A stretch of DNA of 64,000 bases from Dactylosporangium roseum (GTDB lineage: Bacteria > Actinomycetota > Actinomycetes > Mycobacteriales > Micromonosporaceae). The position numbers and the translations under genes were made by a program. The notes below the pieces were generated by a model. That model saw only the letters and a program-made list of their open reading frames with translations. It searched no databases and was not told the DNA's origin. Of the stretch, positions 8,142 through 17,298 are shown one piece after another. Each line of letters begins with the position of its first letter. Within the stretch, counting starts at the first letter, position 1. The stretch is taken from NCBI RefSeq assembly GCF_025264685.1, contig NZ_CP073721.1:3091001-3155000 (forward strand), in the 5' to 3' direction.

Positions 8142-9380
8142 GTGGTGCAGAACACGCGATCCCGCCGTCCGCTGCGGGGGTACCTCGGCGCCGTCATCGT
8201 CGTTGCGGCCGCCGCCTTCGCCGCTTACCGGATCGGCCCGTGGTCGGTGGCCGCCACCCCTGAGGTCGGCACGCCTCGGCCGCTTGGCACGCCGGTCTCC
8301 GTCGGCGGCCGGTCGGTGTCGATAATCGGGGCCGGCGACATCCTGCTGCATCCGGACCTGTGGAACCAGGCGCGCCACGACGGCGGCGGCACGATGGACT
8401 TCACCCCGATGCTTGCCGGAGTCCGCGACGCCGTCGGTTCGAGTGACCTGGCACTGTGTCACCTGGAGACGCCGCTGGCCCCGCCGGGCGGCCCGTACAC
8501 CGGATTCCCTCGGTTCAGCGTGCCGCAGGAAGTGGTGAAGGCGATCAAGTCGACCGGCTACGACGGCTGCTCGACCGACTCGAACCACAGCATCGACCAG
8601 GGGTACGACGGCATCAAGCGCACGCTGGACACCTTCGACCAGGCACAGCTAGGCCACAGCGGCACCTATCGCAGCGCGGACGAGGCGAAAAGGCCGAGAA
8701 TCTATGAGGTCAAGGGCGTCCGGGTGGCGCACCTGAGCTATTCGAAGGACTTCAACGGGCTGCAGCGGCCGGCCGGGCAGGAGTGGGTCGCGAACCTCAT
8801 CGACCCGAAGAAGATCGAGGCGGACGCCGCGGTGGCCCGGTCTGCCGGTGCCGAGATCGTCGTGGTCAGCCTGCACTGGGGCACCGAGTACGTCCACGAG
8901 CCCGACGTCGACCAGCAGACGTGGGCCCGTGCGGTTGCCGGGCTGCGCAACGTCGACTTTGTGTTCGGCCACCACGCCCACGTCGTGCAGCCGGTGGAGG
9001 TCATCTCCGGTAAATGGATCGTCTACGGGATGAGTAACCAAATCGCCCGGCATGAGCAGCCGATCAACGAGAACCGGGAGGGCGTGATGGTCCGGGTCAC
9101 ATTTACGCCCGCGGCCGAGGCGAAGCGGTGGAGGATCGCGGCAGTCGAGGCCATTCCGACGTTCGTCGATCTCAATCCGGACATTCGGGTGGTGGACCTT
9201 GAACGGGCGTTGGCCGATTCGGCACTTCCGCCTGCTCGGCGGCGCATCTACGAGGCTGCGGTGGACCGGATTGAGGGCTACCTGCTGACCCGCGGCGCCG
9301 ACCAGGCCGGTTTGATCGTACGCGGCGTAGCGGCGGGCGCACCGACCGCTAGCGCAGTGCCGAACGTTCATCGAAGGTGA
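8142..9380 (+). CDS. capA: CapA-family poly-gamma-glutamate capsule protein
   Basis: A 412-residue protein of the CapA/PgsA metallophosphatase-like family, needed with PgsB and PgsC for poly-gamma-glutamate production and export. An N-terminal signal anchor (about residues 13-30, GYLGAVIVVAAAAFAAY) places the catalytic-like domain outside the membrane. Family blocks are present in order: GAGDILLHPDLW, CHLETPLAP, SNHSIDQGYDGI, HWGTEYVHEPDVDQQ and FGHHAHVVQPVE. It is the first gene of a plus-strand run with the HAMP protein, PgsB, PgsC and an NlpC/P60 protein. The GTG start has a weak upstream ribosome site; a second GTG follows directly. The exact biochemical activity of CapA is not settled in the family. 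Confidence 0.9.
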   Translation: MVQNTRSRRPLRGYLGAVIVVAAAAFAAYRIGPWSVAATPEVGTPRPLGTPVSVGGRSVSIIGAGDILLHPDLWNQARHDGGGTMDFTPMLAGVRDAVGSSDLALCHLETPLAPPGGPYTGFPRFSVPQEVVKAIKSTGYDGCSTDSNHSIDQGYDGIKRTLDTFDQAQLGHSGTYRSADEAKRPRIYEVKGVRVAHLSYSKDFNGLQRPAGQEWVANLIDPKKIEADAAVARSAGAEIVVVSLHWGTEYVHEPDVDQQTWARAVAGLRNVDFVFGHHAHVVQPVEVISGKWIVYGMSNQIARHEQPINENREGVMVRVTFTPAAEAKRWRIAAVEAIPTFVDLNPDIRVVDLERALADSALPPARRRIYEAAVDRIEGYLLTRGADQAGLIVRGVAAGAPTASAVPNVHRR

Positions 9381-9462
9381 TCACCTTTGCCTGCCGGATG
9401 CGTGTTGTTATAGTCACCGGCGGTCTGGAGGGGCGGAAGACCACGGCGTCGGGGAAGGAGGC

Positions 9463-11676
9463 GTGGCACCAGTGTCACAGACGCGGTTCACGGCTTCCGG
9501 CGACGCGTCGCCGGAAGCTGACGCGCCGCCGGGCCAACTGATCGCCTGGCGCCTGCGGGCCCTGGAGCAGCAGATGCCCGCGGCGGCATTCCCCGCCGGC
9601 TCCGCCGCGCCATCGCTGGTGTACCTGTTGGTGACGATGGTCGTCGCCGCCGCTGCGGTGCTCGGTTTCGCCGTCTACGACCAGCGCGGCGTTCCCAGCG
9701 CCGTGCGCGACTCGCAACGCGAACTGGTGTCCAACGTCGCCCGCAACGTGAGCCTCGCCTACACCCGGGCCGCTGCCGACCTCGACCGGCATATCGCCGA
9801 ACTGCGCAAGCCGCCGGTGCCCGCGGATGCCGAGGTGCTGTCGCGGGTCGTCGGCGAGGGGAAGGCCTGGATCGGGGCCGCCGTGGTTCAGACCGCCTCC
9901 CGGCAGGCGCTGGTGGCCTCCGGGGTGGCGGTGCCGATCGACCAGTTGCCGACGCCGCTGCCCGCCGACGACACCGTCCCGGTCTCCACCAGTGACGGAC
10001 CGGCCCTCGTCCGGATTGCGGCGCTCGACGGTCAGCGCACGCTGATGGCGCTCGAACCGCTGCTGATGCGCAACCTGCGGCTCAACCCCGCGGCTCGGCA
10101 CGGTATCTTCGTAATCGCCCCGGACGGCCATCCGACGCTGATCCAGGGCGTGAACGCCGTCGATGCGGCGTACCTGCCGAAGGTCTTCGACGGGCTGACC
10201 CGGTCGCAGCGCGGCCAGAGCCGGGCGGTTGCCGTCAAGGAGTGGCGGGACCGGCAGATGGTGGTCTCGTCGGCGCCGATCGGCGACACCGGCTTCGTCG
10301 TGGCGTCCGTCATCATCGCGTCGGTCAGCGACGGCACCTCGCTCGAAGAGGGCCTGCTGCTCGGCTCGTCCCTGCTCGTCGTCGCGTTCCTCGCATTCCT
10401 GCTGATGCGGGCGTTCCTGGTCGCGCCGATCCAGACGCTGCTGCGGCAGGCCAAGAACGACGCTTGCGGGGCCGTGACGCTCAATCGCCAGTCGCTGCGC
10501 ACCAGGGAGGCGTTCCGGATCGCCCAGGCACTGGCAGTCGTGTCCGGAGCCGGGCTGCGCGGCAAGCGGTGGCGGCCGACCACGATGCAGGGCCTCACCG
10601 CCGCCGCCCTGGTGGCGCTCGCCTGGCCCGCGGTCGCCGTCGCCACGACGCTGCACGAGCCGCGGCCGTCGCTGCCCGAGCAGCTCTTCTACGACGAGGA
10701 GAGCCGGGTCGAGGTGGTGAACAGCGTGCTCGGCAACGCGCTGGACAGCGGCCTGCAGACCGTCTCCCGCATTAGCCTGGCCAACACCAAGACCGGCCCC
10801 GCCAAGTTCGAGCCGGTCCTCAAACAGGGCATGGCCAACGAGCACCGCTTCCGGGGTATGTACCTGGTGGACCCCAAGGGCGCTGTGGTCAAGTCGGCCG
10901 GCCGTGCGTCGCTGCGCACCGCGGAGCCGCTGCCGGGCGAGGCCGGGATTCGTATCGACAGCTCGATCGATCGACTGCCGGTCATCTACGCGTTCCGCAT
11001 CGCCGAGGACAACGGCTACGCGGTCGTCGGGGAGTTCGACATCGACTATCTGCTCGGCGTGATGCGCCGGGTCGACGGGCGGGCGCGGGTCGTCGACTCG
11101 GATCTGCGCACCGTGCTCGACTCGTCCGGCTACCGGGCGATGCAGCCGCTCGCCGGCGAGGCGGCTCGCAAGGCCGCCATCGCGGCCATAGCCGGCGGCA
11201 CCGTCAGAGATCAGCGGACCGGTGGCCCGCCGGCCCTGATGGCCGCTACCGCCCTGACCAACCCGCCATCCGTGGCGCACCTGGAATGGGTCGTCGTGGT
11301 CGAGCGCAATCCGGCTTCGCTGCAGATGCCGCAGGTAATCATGAATCGCTGGACGCTGCTGATGGCCGGTACCGTGGCCGGCGTCGTCGCACTCACCTTC
11401 GTCTGGCAGTTCTTCATCTTCGTTTGGCCGCTGCAACGCCTCGCCGCATCCGCGAACCGCATGCGCGCGGGGTCCTTCGACGAGCCGGTCCCCCCGCAAC
11501 GCCACGACGACGTCGGAGCGATCGCGATGTGTCTGGAGATCTGCCGCCAGGTCCGCCACACCGGATCCGCCCGGTTCGGTGGCGCCATCCGGCTGCGGGG
11601 CTCCGAGGAGGACTTCACCGCAGTACATCCGCGCATTCCCGGCCAGCGCGGCGCCAACCGCGCCGCGAAGGTGTGA
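9463..11676 (+). CDS. Tandem sensor-like membrane protein with C-terminal HAMP-like segment
   Basis: A 737-residue protein built from two similar halves. Each has a transmembrane helix (about residues 51-72 and 378-398), a ~220-residue extracellular region resembling Cache-type sensor domains, and a second helix (about 298-318 and 628-650). After the last helix comes a HAMP-like segment (RLAASANRMRAGSFDEPV) and a short tail; there is no kinase, cyclase or methyl-accepting domain. GTG 9463 is preceded by AAGGAGG. Its place between capA and pgsB, with 2 bp to pgsB, suggests a structural or sensing part of the polymer machinery. The duplication is seen; the sensing role is inferred. Confidence 0.75.
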   Translation: MAPVSQTRFTASGDASPEADAPPGQLIAWRLRALEQQMPAAAFPAGSAAPSLVYLLVTMVVAAAAVLGFAVYDQRGVPSAVRDSQRELVSNVARNVSLAYTRAAADLDRHIAELRKPPVPADAEVLSRVVGEGKAWIGAAVVQTASRQALVASGVAVPIDQLPTPLPADDTVPVSTSDGPALVRIAALDGQRTLMALEPLLMRNLRLNPAARHGIFVIAPDGHPTLIQGVNAVDAAYLPKVFDGLTRSQRGQSRAVAVKEWRDRQMVVSSAPIGDTGFVVASVIIASVSDGTSLEEGLLLGSSLLVVAFLAFLLMRAFLVAPIQTLLRQAKNDACGAVTLNRQSLRTREAFRIAQALAVVSGAGLRGKRWRPTTMQGLTAAALVALAWPAVAVATTLHEPRPSLPEQLFYDEESRVEVVNSVLGNALDSGLQTVSRISLANTKTGPAKFEPVLKQGMANEHRFRGMYLVDPKGAVVKSAGRASLRTAEPLPGEAGIRIDSSIDRLPVIYAFRIAEDNGYAVVGEFDIDYLLGVMRRVDGRARVVDSDLRTVLDSSGYRAMQPLAGEAARKAAIAAIAGGTVRDQRTGGPPALMAATALTNPPSVAHLEWVVVVERNPASLQMPQVIMNRWTLLMAGTVAGVVALTFVWQFFIFVWPLQRLAASANRMRAGSFDEPVPPQRHDDVGAIAMCLEICRQVRHTGSARFGGAIRLRGSEEDFTAVHPRIPGQRGANRAAKV

Positions 11677-11678
11677 CC

Positions 11679-12959
11679 GTGCTCTACCTCTACACAGTCT
11701 TCAGCCTGTGCTGCCTGGTGCTCCTCCTGGCCGGCATGATCGAGCAGCGCAACCATGAGCGCAATCTCCGCAGGATCCCGAACCGGGTGCTGGTCAACGG
11801 CATCCGGGGCAAGAGCTCCATCACCCGGTTGTGTGCCGGCGCCCTACGCGGCGGCGGGCTGCTCGTCGTGGGCAAGACCACCGGGACGGCCGCCCGGTTC
11901 ATCTTCCCCGACGCCAGCGAGGAACCGGTGCACCGTAAGTTCGGCATCGCCAACGTGGTGGAGCAGATCGGCATCGTGCGGCGGGCCGCGACGTACCATC
12001 CCGACGCGCTCGTCATCGAGTGCATGGCGGTGATGCCCGCCCTCCAGGAGATCAACCAGACGAAGCTCATCCGCTCGACCATCGGTGTGCTGTGCAACGT
12101 GCGCGAGGACCACCTCGCCGAGATGGGCCCGACCCTCGACGACGTCGCCCGGTCCCTCAGCATGTCGATGCCTGCCGGCGGCGTGTGCGTCACCGCCGAA
12201 CGCGACCGGCTGGCGATCCTGCAGCAAGAGGCGGACAAGCGCAACTGCCGCCTCGTCGCGGTCGACCCCGAGTCTGTGACCGACGAGGAGATGGCGGGCT
12301 TCGGCTGGATCACGTTCAAGGAGAACGTCGCCATCGCCGTCGCCGTCGCCGGCCTGCTGGGCGTAGACCGGCGCAGCGCCCTCGCCGGCATGTGGGACGC
12401 GCCGCCGGACCCGGGCGTGCTGTCGGTGGTCCGGGTGACCGCCGGCGACAAGCGGATCCGATTCGCCAACGTGTTCGCCGCCAACGACCCCGAGTCGACG
12501 CTGATGAACATCCAGCAGTTGGAGCGGCAGCACCTCATCGCCCGGCCGCTCACCATGGTGATCAACTGTCGGCCCGACCGGGTCGAGCGTAACGGGCAGA
12601 TGGGCACCTTGTGCGGCGAGGTGCGGCCGGACCGGATCGTGCTGATCGGTGAACCGACCCGCAGCGCCCGGGCAAACATCCCGTCCGAACTGCAGGACCG
12701 CGTCGTGGACCTCGGCGGGAAACTCGAGCCGGAACGTCTGCTCGACGGCGTCATGGCGGCCACCGCGCACGACTCGTCGATCGTTGCGGTGGGTAACATC
12801 CACGGCCAAGGGGAGGTACTGATCCACGAACTAGCCGCGCTGCCTAGCTGGGCACCCGACGAGCGCCAGCGGCAGATGCCACCGATGCCGCGCACCCCCA
12901 ACACCGGTGGTCAGCGGATCATGACCCGCATCCCGACGCAGAGAGGGATTCATCGATGA
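11679..12959 (+). CDS. pgsB: Poly-gamma-glutamate synthase PgsB/CapB
   Basis: A 426-residue ATP-dependent amide ligase of the CapB/PgsB family, which extends poly-gamma-glutamate by forming gamma-glutamyl bonds at the membrane. An N-terminal hydrophobic helix (YLYTVFSLCCLVLLLAGM) is followed by the P-loop GIRGKSSITR, and Mur-ligase-like motifs such as NVREDHLAEMGPT and the FKENVAIAVAVAG region follow. GTG 11679 starts 2 bp after the upstream stop; a longer open frame upstream overlaps the preceding gene and is rejected. The stop overlaps the pgsC start by 4 bp (ATGA). The C-terminal ~40 residues are proline- and arginine-rich. Confidence 0.93.
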   Translation: MLYLYTVFSLCCLVLLLAGMIEQRNHERNLRRIPNRVLVNGIRGKSSITRLCAGALRGGGLLVVGKTTGTAARFIFPDASEEPVHRKFGIANVVEQIGIVRRAATYHPDALVIECMAVMPALQEINQTKLIRSTIGVLCNVREDHLAEMGPTLDDVARSLSMSMPAGGVCVTAERDRLAILQQEADKRNCRLVAVDPESVTDEEMAGFGWITFKENVAIAVAVAGLLGVDRRSALAGMWDAPPDPGVLSVVRVTAGDKRIRFANVFAANDPESTLMNIQQLERQHLIARPLTMVINCRPDRVERNGQMGTLCGEVRPDRIVLIGEPTRSARANIPSELQDRVVDLGGKLEPERLLDGVMAATAHDSSIVAVGNIHGQGEVLIHELAALPSWAPDERQRQMPPMPRTPNTGGQRIMTRIPTQRGIHR

Positions 12960-13441
12960 TCTTCGGAGGGGAGCTCAGCGCTCAGCTCGCCACCGCGACC
13001 CTGGGTATCGGGCTGGTGTTCGCGCTGCTGTGCTACCTCACCACCAACCTCTCGCCCGGCGGCATGATCACGCCCGGCTGGATAGCGCTGGCCCTCATCG
13101 AAGATCCGCTGCAGGCCGCCATCGTCGTCGTGATGACCGTGGTCACGTACTTCCTCACCAGGCTCCTGCAGCGCCTCGTCATCCTGTACGGCAAGCGCCT
13201 CTTCGCCGCGATCGTCCTGCTCAGCGTCTTGCTGCAGATGACCGTCTTCGTCATCGTCCAGCGAGACCTGCCGCTGCTGTTCGCCCACCAGACGCTGGGT
13301 TTCGTCGCCCCGGGGCTCATCACCTACCAGCTTGTCCGCCAGCCACCACCGGCGACCATCATGGCCACGACGATCGTCACCGGCATGACGTTCGGGGTGG
13401 CGTTCAGCGGCATCGTCGCCGGGCTCGTCCCGGTTACCTGA
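12956..13441 (+). CDS. pgsC: Poly-gamma-glutamate biosynthesis membrane protein PgsC/CapC
   Basis: A 161-residue integral membrane protein with four to five hydrophobic helices and the PgsC hallmark LTTNLSPGGMITPGWIAL near residues 24-41. It forms the membrane part of the poly-gamma-glutamate synthase with PgsB. Length fits the family (about 150 residues). It is translationally coupled to pgsB through a 4-bp overlap and is followed after 6 bp by the NlpC/P60 gene. No anomalies seen. Confidence 0.93.
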   Translation: MIFGGELSAQLATATLGIGLVFALLCYLTTNLSPGGMITPGWIALALIEDPLQAAIVVVMTVVTYFLTRLLQRLVILYGKRLFAAIVLLSVLLQMTVFVIVQRDLPLLFAHQTLGFVAPGLITYQLVRQPPPATIMATTIVTGMTFGVAFSGIVAGLVPVT

Positions 13442-13447
13442 GCTGCC

Positions 13448-14512
13448 ATGAACTACTACCCGTACACCCGCCGAGGCGCGATGACGTTCGTCAGCGCCGC
13501 CTTCGTGTTCATCGTCGGTGTCACCGCCGTCATCTACAGCGCGGTCCGGCTCACGCAGCCCGTACCGGTCGAGATCAGCCTGGGCATCGCGGACACCGGC
13601 ACCGTCTCCTCGTCCGGCTACACGTTCCGCCGACTGTCCGACCCACCCCGCACGGAGGTTCTCGGACCCGACGGCGCCCGCGTCGCGGTTATGACCGACG
13701 GTACCCGGACCGTGCATCTGACCGGCCCGACGAGGACGTTCACCGAGCCGCACTTCACCGCCGCGAAGATAGTGAACAACGTCTATGTCCGCCTGGCCCC
13801 TCAGGTCTGGCAGGCCGGGGCCGAACAACAGCCGTGGTTCGCCGGGTGGTTCGCCTCCGCGCTTGCCGACCCGAAGCCCGACGTACTGGCCGTCGCGATG
13901 GAGTACACCTACGGCGCGCCGCCGAAGAAGGCCGACAACGGCCTGCAGTACGCCGGCGATGCCGAGTTCGGGCCGCTGTCCAGTTCCGACCGCGACGGCC
14001 GGGCGGAAAACTCCGACTTCTACGACTACCTCGGCGTGCCGTGGACCTTCCCCGACGGCAGCAAAGTGAAGCCGGCGCCGGATCACCTGCACAGCCTGGA
14101 CTGTTCCGGCTTCATCCGCATGGTCTACGGCTACCGGATGGGCTATCCGCTCCGCGGCACCAACACGCCGGGTCCGGGGCTACCGAGGCGCGCCTACGCC
14201 ATCGCCGAGTTCGGACCGGGGGTGGCCGTGATTCCCAACACCGGCAAGCGACCCGAGCATCTGGACCGCCTGCAGCCCGGCGATCTCGTCTTCTTCTATG
14301 GCTCACCCGAGATCGACGCGGACGGTGCCGACCGCCCCACCCACATCGAGCACTCCGGCATCTACCTCGGCATCGACGACCGCGGCCACTACCGCTTCAT
14401 CTCCAGCCGGGTCGGCGCCAACGGACCGACCATGGGCGACTCCGGCAGCGAGGCCACCCTCGACGGCACCGGCCACTTCGCGGCGAGCCTACGCACGGCA
14501 CGGCGCATCTGA
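13448..14512 (+). CDS. NlpC/P60-type hydrolase of the capsule locus
   Basis: A 354-residue membrane-anchored protein: an N-terminal signal anchor (about residues 11-33) and a C-terminal NlpC/P60 cysteine peptidase domain. The catalytic Cys is in SLDCSGFIRMVYGYR and the His in IEHSGIYLG; the LQPGDLVFFYG block typical of the fold lies between them. Such enzymes cut gamma-D-glutamyl bonds. Placed directly after pgsC, it may trim or release poly-gamma-glutamate, or attach it to peptidoglycan; that is inference. It is the last gene of the plus-strand run and converges on the lipoprotein gene 47 bp away, with a GC-rich stretch between. Confidence 0.85.
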   Translation: MNYYPYTRRGAMTFVSAAFVFIVGVTAVIYSAVRLTQPVPVEISLGIADTGTVSSSGYTFRRLSDPPRTEVLGPDGARVAVMTDGTRTVHLTGPTRTFTEPHFTAAKIVNNVYVRLAPQVWQAGAEQQPWFAGWFASALADPKPDVLAVAMEYTYGAPPKKADNGLQYAGDAEFGPLSSSDRDGRAENSDFYDYLGVPWTFPDGSKVKPAPDHLHSLDCSGFIRMVYGYRMGYPLRGTNTPGPGLPRRAYAIAEFGPGVAVIPNTGKRPEHLDRLQPGDLVFFYGSPEIDADGADRPTHIEHSGIYLGIDDRGHYRFISSRVGANGPTMGDSGSEATLDGTGHFAASLRTARRI

Positions 14513-14559
14513 GGCCGGCCCGCGGCGTAGGCCGGCCGGCGGTCACCGCCGCTACCCGT

Positions 14560-15480
14560 TTACAGGCAACCAGCAATCGCGTGGACCACGACGTCGCGGC
14601 GCTGCGGGTCGCCGCGGACGGCCCAGCCCATCTCCAGGTGCACGAACTGCGCACCGATCTCGTCGGCGGCCTTGCCCTGCACATTGGTCGTGCCTTCCAG
14701 CCGGCCGCACTTGGCCGCCCAGGCCCGGCAGACGACCAGACCGGCGCCCTGCAGCCCGTTCGCCAGGTCGCGGGCGAGCGGAATGGCCCGACCGGCCCCG
14801 GTCGACACGACGACCTGCGCGTCGGGCAGGTTGTTGTCGGCGAAGCCATGTAGCTGGATCTGCTTCAGACCGCCCTTGGCGAACTCCGTCGCCAGCACGT
14901 TGAACATCGACTTGTCGTTGTGCGCGACGTCCGCAGCGCCGTCCGCGGCGGCCCGGTGCGCGCCCGCCACCAGCAGGACGCTGCCGGGCACGAGGTGGTA
15001 CAGCGCCACGCCGATCTTGTCGGTGTTCGTGTCGAAGCCCGGATGCGGTACCTCGAGCACGAACCGCAGCGGCGCCGACCGGTCGATGAGCACGACGCCC
15101 CACGCCGGTTCGGCCGTCGGGCTCGTGCTGTACATGCTGTACCGCCGCCCGGTGGCCGAGTCGACGCCGTGCGCCGCGGTGTATCCGAGCCGGCCGAACG
15201 CCGCATCGAGGTCGGTCACGTTGTCCGGCTGGGCGAGCAGCAACTGCGCGGCGTCTCGCCCGCGCGACCGCTCGACCTGGTCGGGGTCCCGGTACGGCCC
15301 GTCGCGGGCCAGCAGCGCCGTCCGGCCCTCGATCAGCGCGCCCGGATCGTCGGACGGCCCCGTCGCCGGGGCGGGCCGTGCCGTCGCCGTACACCCCGCC
15401 AGCACCGCAATCAAAACGATCACGAGCATGATCATCAGCCTGGGCTTGTCACCTGGATAGCGGGCTGCGGTGAAGAACAC
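14560..15480 (-). CDS. Lipoprotein, possible zinc-dependent polymer hydrolase
   Basis: A 306-residue exported lipoprotein with a signal peptide ending in the lipobox VLAGC (Cys about residue 29). The mature part has conserved-looking His/Asp/Glu clusters: EVPHPGFDTNTD, VAGAHRAA, a central LHGF and a late FVHLEMGW. The spacing of H-x-x-x-D, H-G and H-x-E recalls M14-like or N-formylglutamate-amidohydrolase-like zinc enzymes, a fold also used by phage poly-gamma-glutamate hydrolase. I cannot assign it to a named family. Convergent with the capsule genes, it could be a depolymerase acting on the exported polymer (inference). GTG 15480 is the only good start before the signal peptide. Confidence 0.6.
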   Translation of the reverse strand: MFFTAARYPGDKPRLMIMLVIVLIAVLAGCTATARPAPATGPSDDPGALIEGRTALLARDGPYRDPDQVERSRGRDAAQLLLAQPDNVTDLDAAFGRLGYTAAHGVDSATGRRYSMYSTSPTAEPAWGVVLIDRSAPLRFVLEVPHPGFDTNTDKIGVALYHLVPGSVLLVAGAHRAAADGAADVAHNDKSMFNVLATEFAKGGLKQIQLHGFADNNLPDAQVVVSTGAGRAIPLARDLANGLQGAGLVVCRAWAAKCGRLEGTTNVQGKAADEIGAQFVHLEMGWAVRGDPQRRDVVVHAIAGCL

Positions 15481-15665
15481 TGCCCGAGGTTAACCAACGC
15501 CGTCCCGGCAGGACGCTCCGACCCACGGCTTACGGCTACGGTGTCGAGCCCGACCGCGCGGTATGGACCAGGGCGGCCTCCGAACCATCATCAGCCGGCT
15601 ACCGACCAAACTCGACGCGACAACCGACAACCCGGCCGAGAGCCACGACTCCCGCCAGGAAGGTT

Positions 15666-17279
15666 TCATCCCGCATCCGCGGAGCCGCGGGATCGTGGTG
15701 CGTCGCCGTGGACCGTGAGACGCGCTGATCCGCTGCATCCCGCGTCCGGGTGTCCGCGCGCCAGGTCGAGAAACAGGGCCGCGGACCAGCCGAAGCCGGA
15801 GGTCGCACGGCCGGCGCGCTGACCGGTGAGCGGATTCCAGTACTCGTAGATACCGCCGCCGTCACGCACCATGGCCAGCGTTCGCTGCCGCAGCTCGTCG
15901 GCCTCGGCGGCAAAGCCGGAACGGCGCAGCCCGTCGATCAACAGGTAGTTGATGTTGAGCCAGACCGGGCCGCGCCACATGCGTTCCGGGTCGAACGCGG
16001 CGTCGTCGAAGGCGACGGTCGGCACGGGCCGGTCGCCCCAGAAGCTGGCCGAGAGGAGGTCGTCGACCAGTGCGCGGGCGATGTCGGCAGGTAGTCGCCC
16101 GGTGAACAGCGGCATGAGCCGCAGCGGGGTCTTCACCGGTACCTCGGAACCGCCGGCGAGCGTGACGAAGCGGTTGCCGTTCCAGCGCCGGGCGATCATG
16201 AGCGCGGTGAGGCGCTCGGCGGCCTCCCGATGCTCGTGACCGTCCAGGCCGAGCGCGTCCGCGATGTCGGCGAGCACGTCGAACTGATGCACAAGGTAGG
16301 AGTTGAGGTCCGGCGGCTCGGCGCGCGGACCGTAGTCCCAGATCGGGCTGTCGTCGAGCCCCGACGAATAGGGGTGCAGGTACTCGGCCAACCCATCGCC
16401 GTCCGGATCACTCGCGGCAAACCACCAGTGCTGTGCCGCGACAAGCTTCGGGTAGACCTCGCGGAGGAACTCGAGGTCGGGCGCTACCGTATGAATCTTC
16501 CAGACGGCCCACGCGGTCAGCGGGGGCTTCGTCACCGGAACAGCGACATGCTCCGGCCGTGCGCCGTTGGCCGTGCCGACGTGCTGCGCGAGCCTGGCAT
16601 GGTCGCTCTGGGGCAGATCGGTGGTCTCGTACAGTGCGCCATGGTCGTGCACGACGTCCGGGATCATCCCGTCCGGCCGTTGACTGTCGAGCAGGATGCG
16701 GATCTGCTCGCGGGCCAAGGCGGGGTCCACGTGCCGCAGCGCGATGGCGTGGAAGTAGGAGTCCCAGTTCCACAGGGCGACATAGCCGTACTTGGACGGT
16801 ACTACGCCCACCCGGTTCTGAATGGTGAGCTGGTTGATGCCGAGCGTCCACCAGGCCATCGCGGCCCGTTCGCGCAGATCCGCGCGCGTCGGCGGGAGCA
16901 GATCGAACCACTTCTGCCAATCGCCGCCCAGCACGTCACCGTCGTTGAGATGCCCTGTCAGGACGAAATGCCCGTCGATCGCCGCGCCACCGCCGTCCCA
17001 CACCGCCCGGGCGTCCTGCCCCGCCAGCACCAGCGTGTCCGGGTTGGCGAAGGCGAGGCGCACGCCGCCGTCGAACTCGATACCGCCGGGCCGCGCGCGG
17101 CGAATCGGAAGTTCCTCGCCGCCGCGATAGACCCGCAGCCCTGTGAACAGCGTGGTCTGGGAGAGCGGCGTCTCGTACTCGGCGCGTGCGATCCACAGTG
17201 AGCCGTTCTCGGCCCGCATCACCAGCAACCGTGACAGCCGGTCGGTGAAGGGGCGCTCACGCAGGTCGAGCTCGAACAT
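15666..17279 (-). CDS. GH63-type glycoside hydrolase (mannosylglycerate-hydrolase/glucosidase-like)
   Basis: A 537-residue protein with the (alpha/alpha)6-barrel signature of GH63/MGH1-like enzymes, which remove alpha-linked mannose or glucose. Motifs seen: LWNWDSYFHAIAL, SQRPDGMIPD, the DPDGDGLAEY region, RMWRGPVWLNINYLLIDGL and FGWSAALFLDLA near the C-terminus. A small beta-rich N-terminal domain precedes the barrel. No signal peptide, so it acts on imported sugar in the cytoplasm. It is the last gene of the minus-strand sugar operon, 19 bp after the second permease. The last ~30 residues are low in family character and may be extension past the true domain. Confidence 0.82.
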   Translation of the reverse strand: MFELDLRERPFTDRLSRLLVMRAENGSLWIARAEYETPLSQTTLFTGLRVYRGGEELPIRRARPGGIEFDGGVRLAFANPDTLVLAGQDARAVWDGGGAAIDGHFVLTGHLNDGDVLGGDWQKWFDLLPPTRADLRERAAMAWWTLGINQLTIQNRVGVVPSKYGYVALWNWDSYFHAIALRHVDPALAREQIRILLDSQRPDGMIPDVVHDHGALYETTDLPQSDHARLAQHVGTANGARPEHVAVPVTKPPLTAWAVWKIHTVAPDLEFLREVYPKLVAAQHWWFAASDPDGDGLAEYLHPYSSGLDDSPIWDYGPRAEPPDLNSYLVHQFDVLADIADALGLDGHEHREAAERLTALMIARRWNGNRFVTLAGGSEVPVKTPLRLMPLFTGRLPADIARALVDDLLSASFWGDRPVPTVAFDDAAFDPERMWRGPVWLNINYLLIDGLRRSGFAAEADELRQRTLAMVRDGGGIYEYWNPLTGQRAGRATSGFGWSAALFLDLARGHPDAGCSGSARLTVHGDAPRSRGSADAG

Positions 17280-17298
17280 CGGCTATCGCTCCTGTCGT

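Noticed and set aside
9475..11628. 717-codon minus-strand frame opposite the HAMP-type protein
   Set aside because: Mirror of the sense gene's third-position GC bias; no domain and no ribosome site.
14513..14559. Terminator between the NlpC/P60 and lipoprotein genes
   Set aside because: Several GGCCGG palindromes occur, but no stem long enough to distinguish from GC-rich background.
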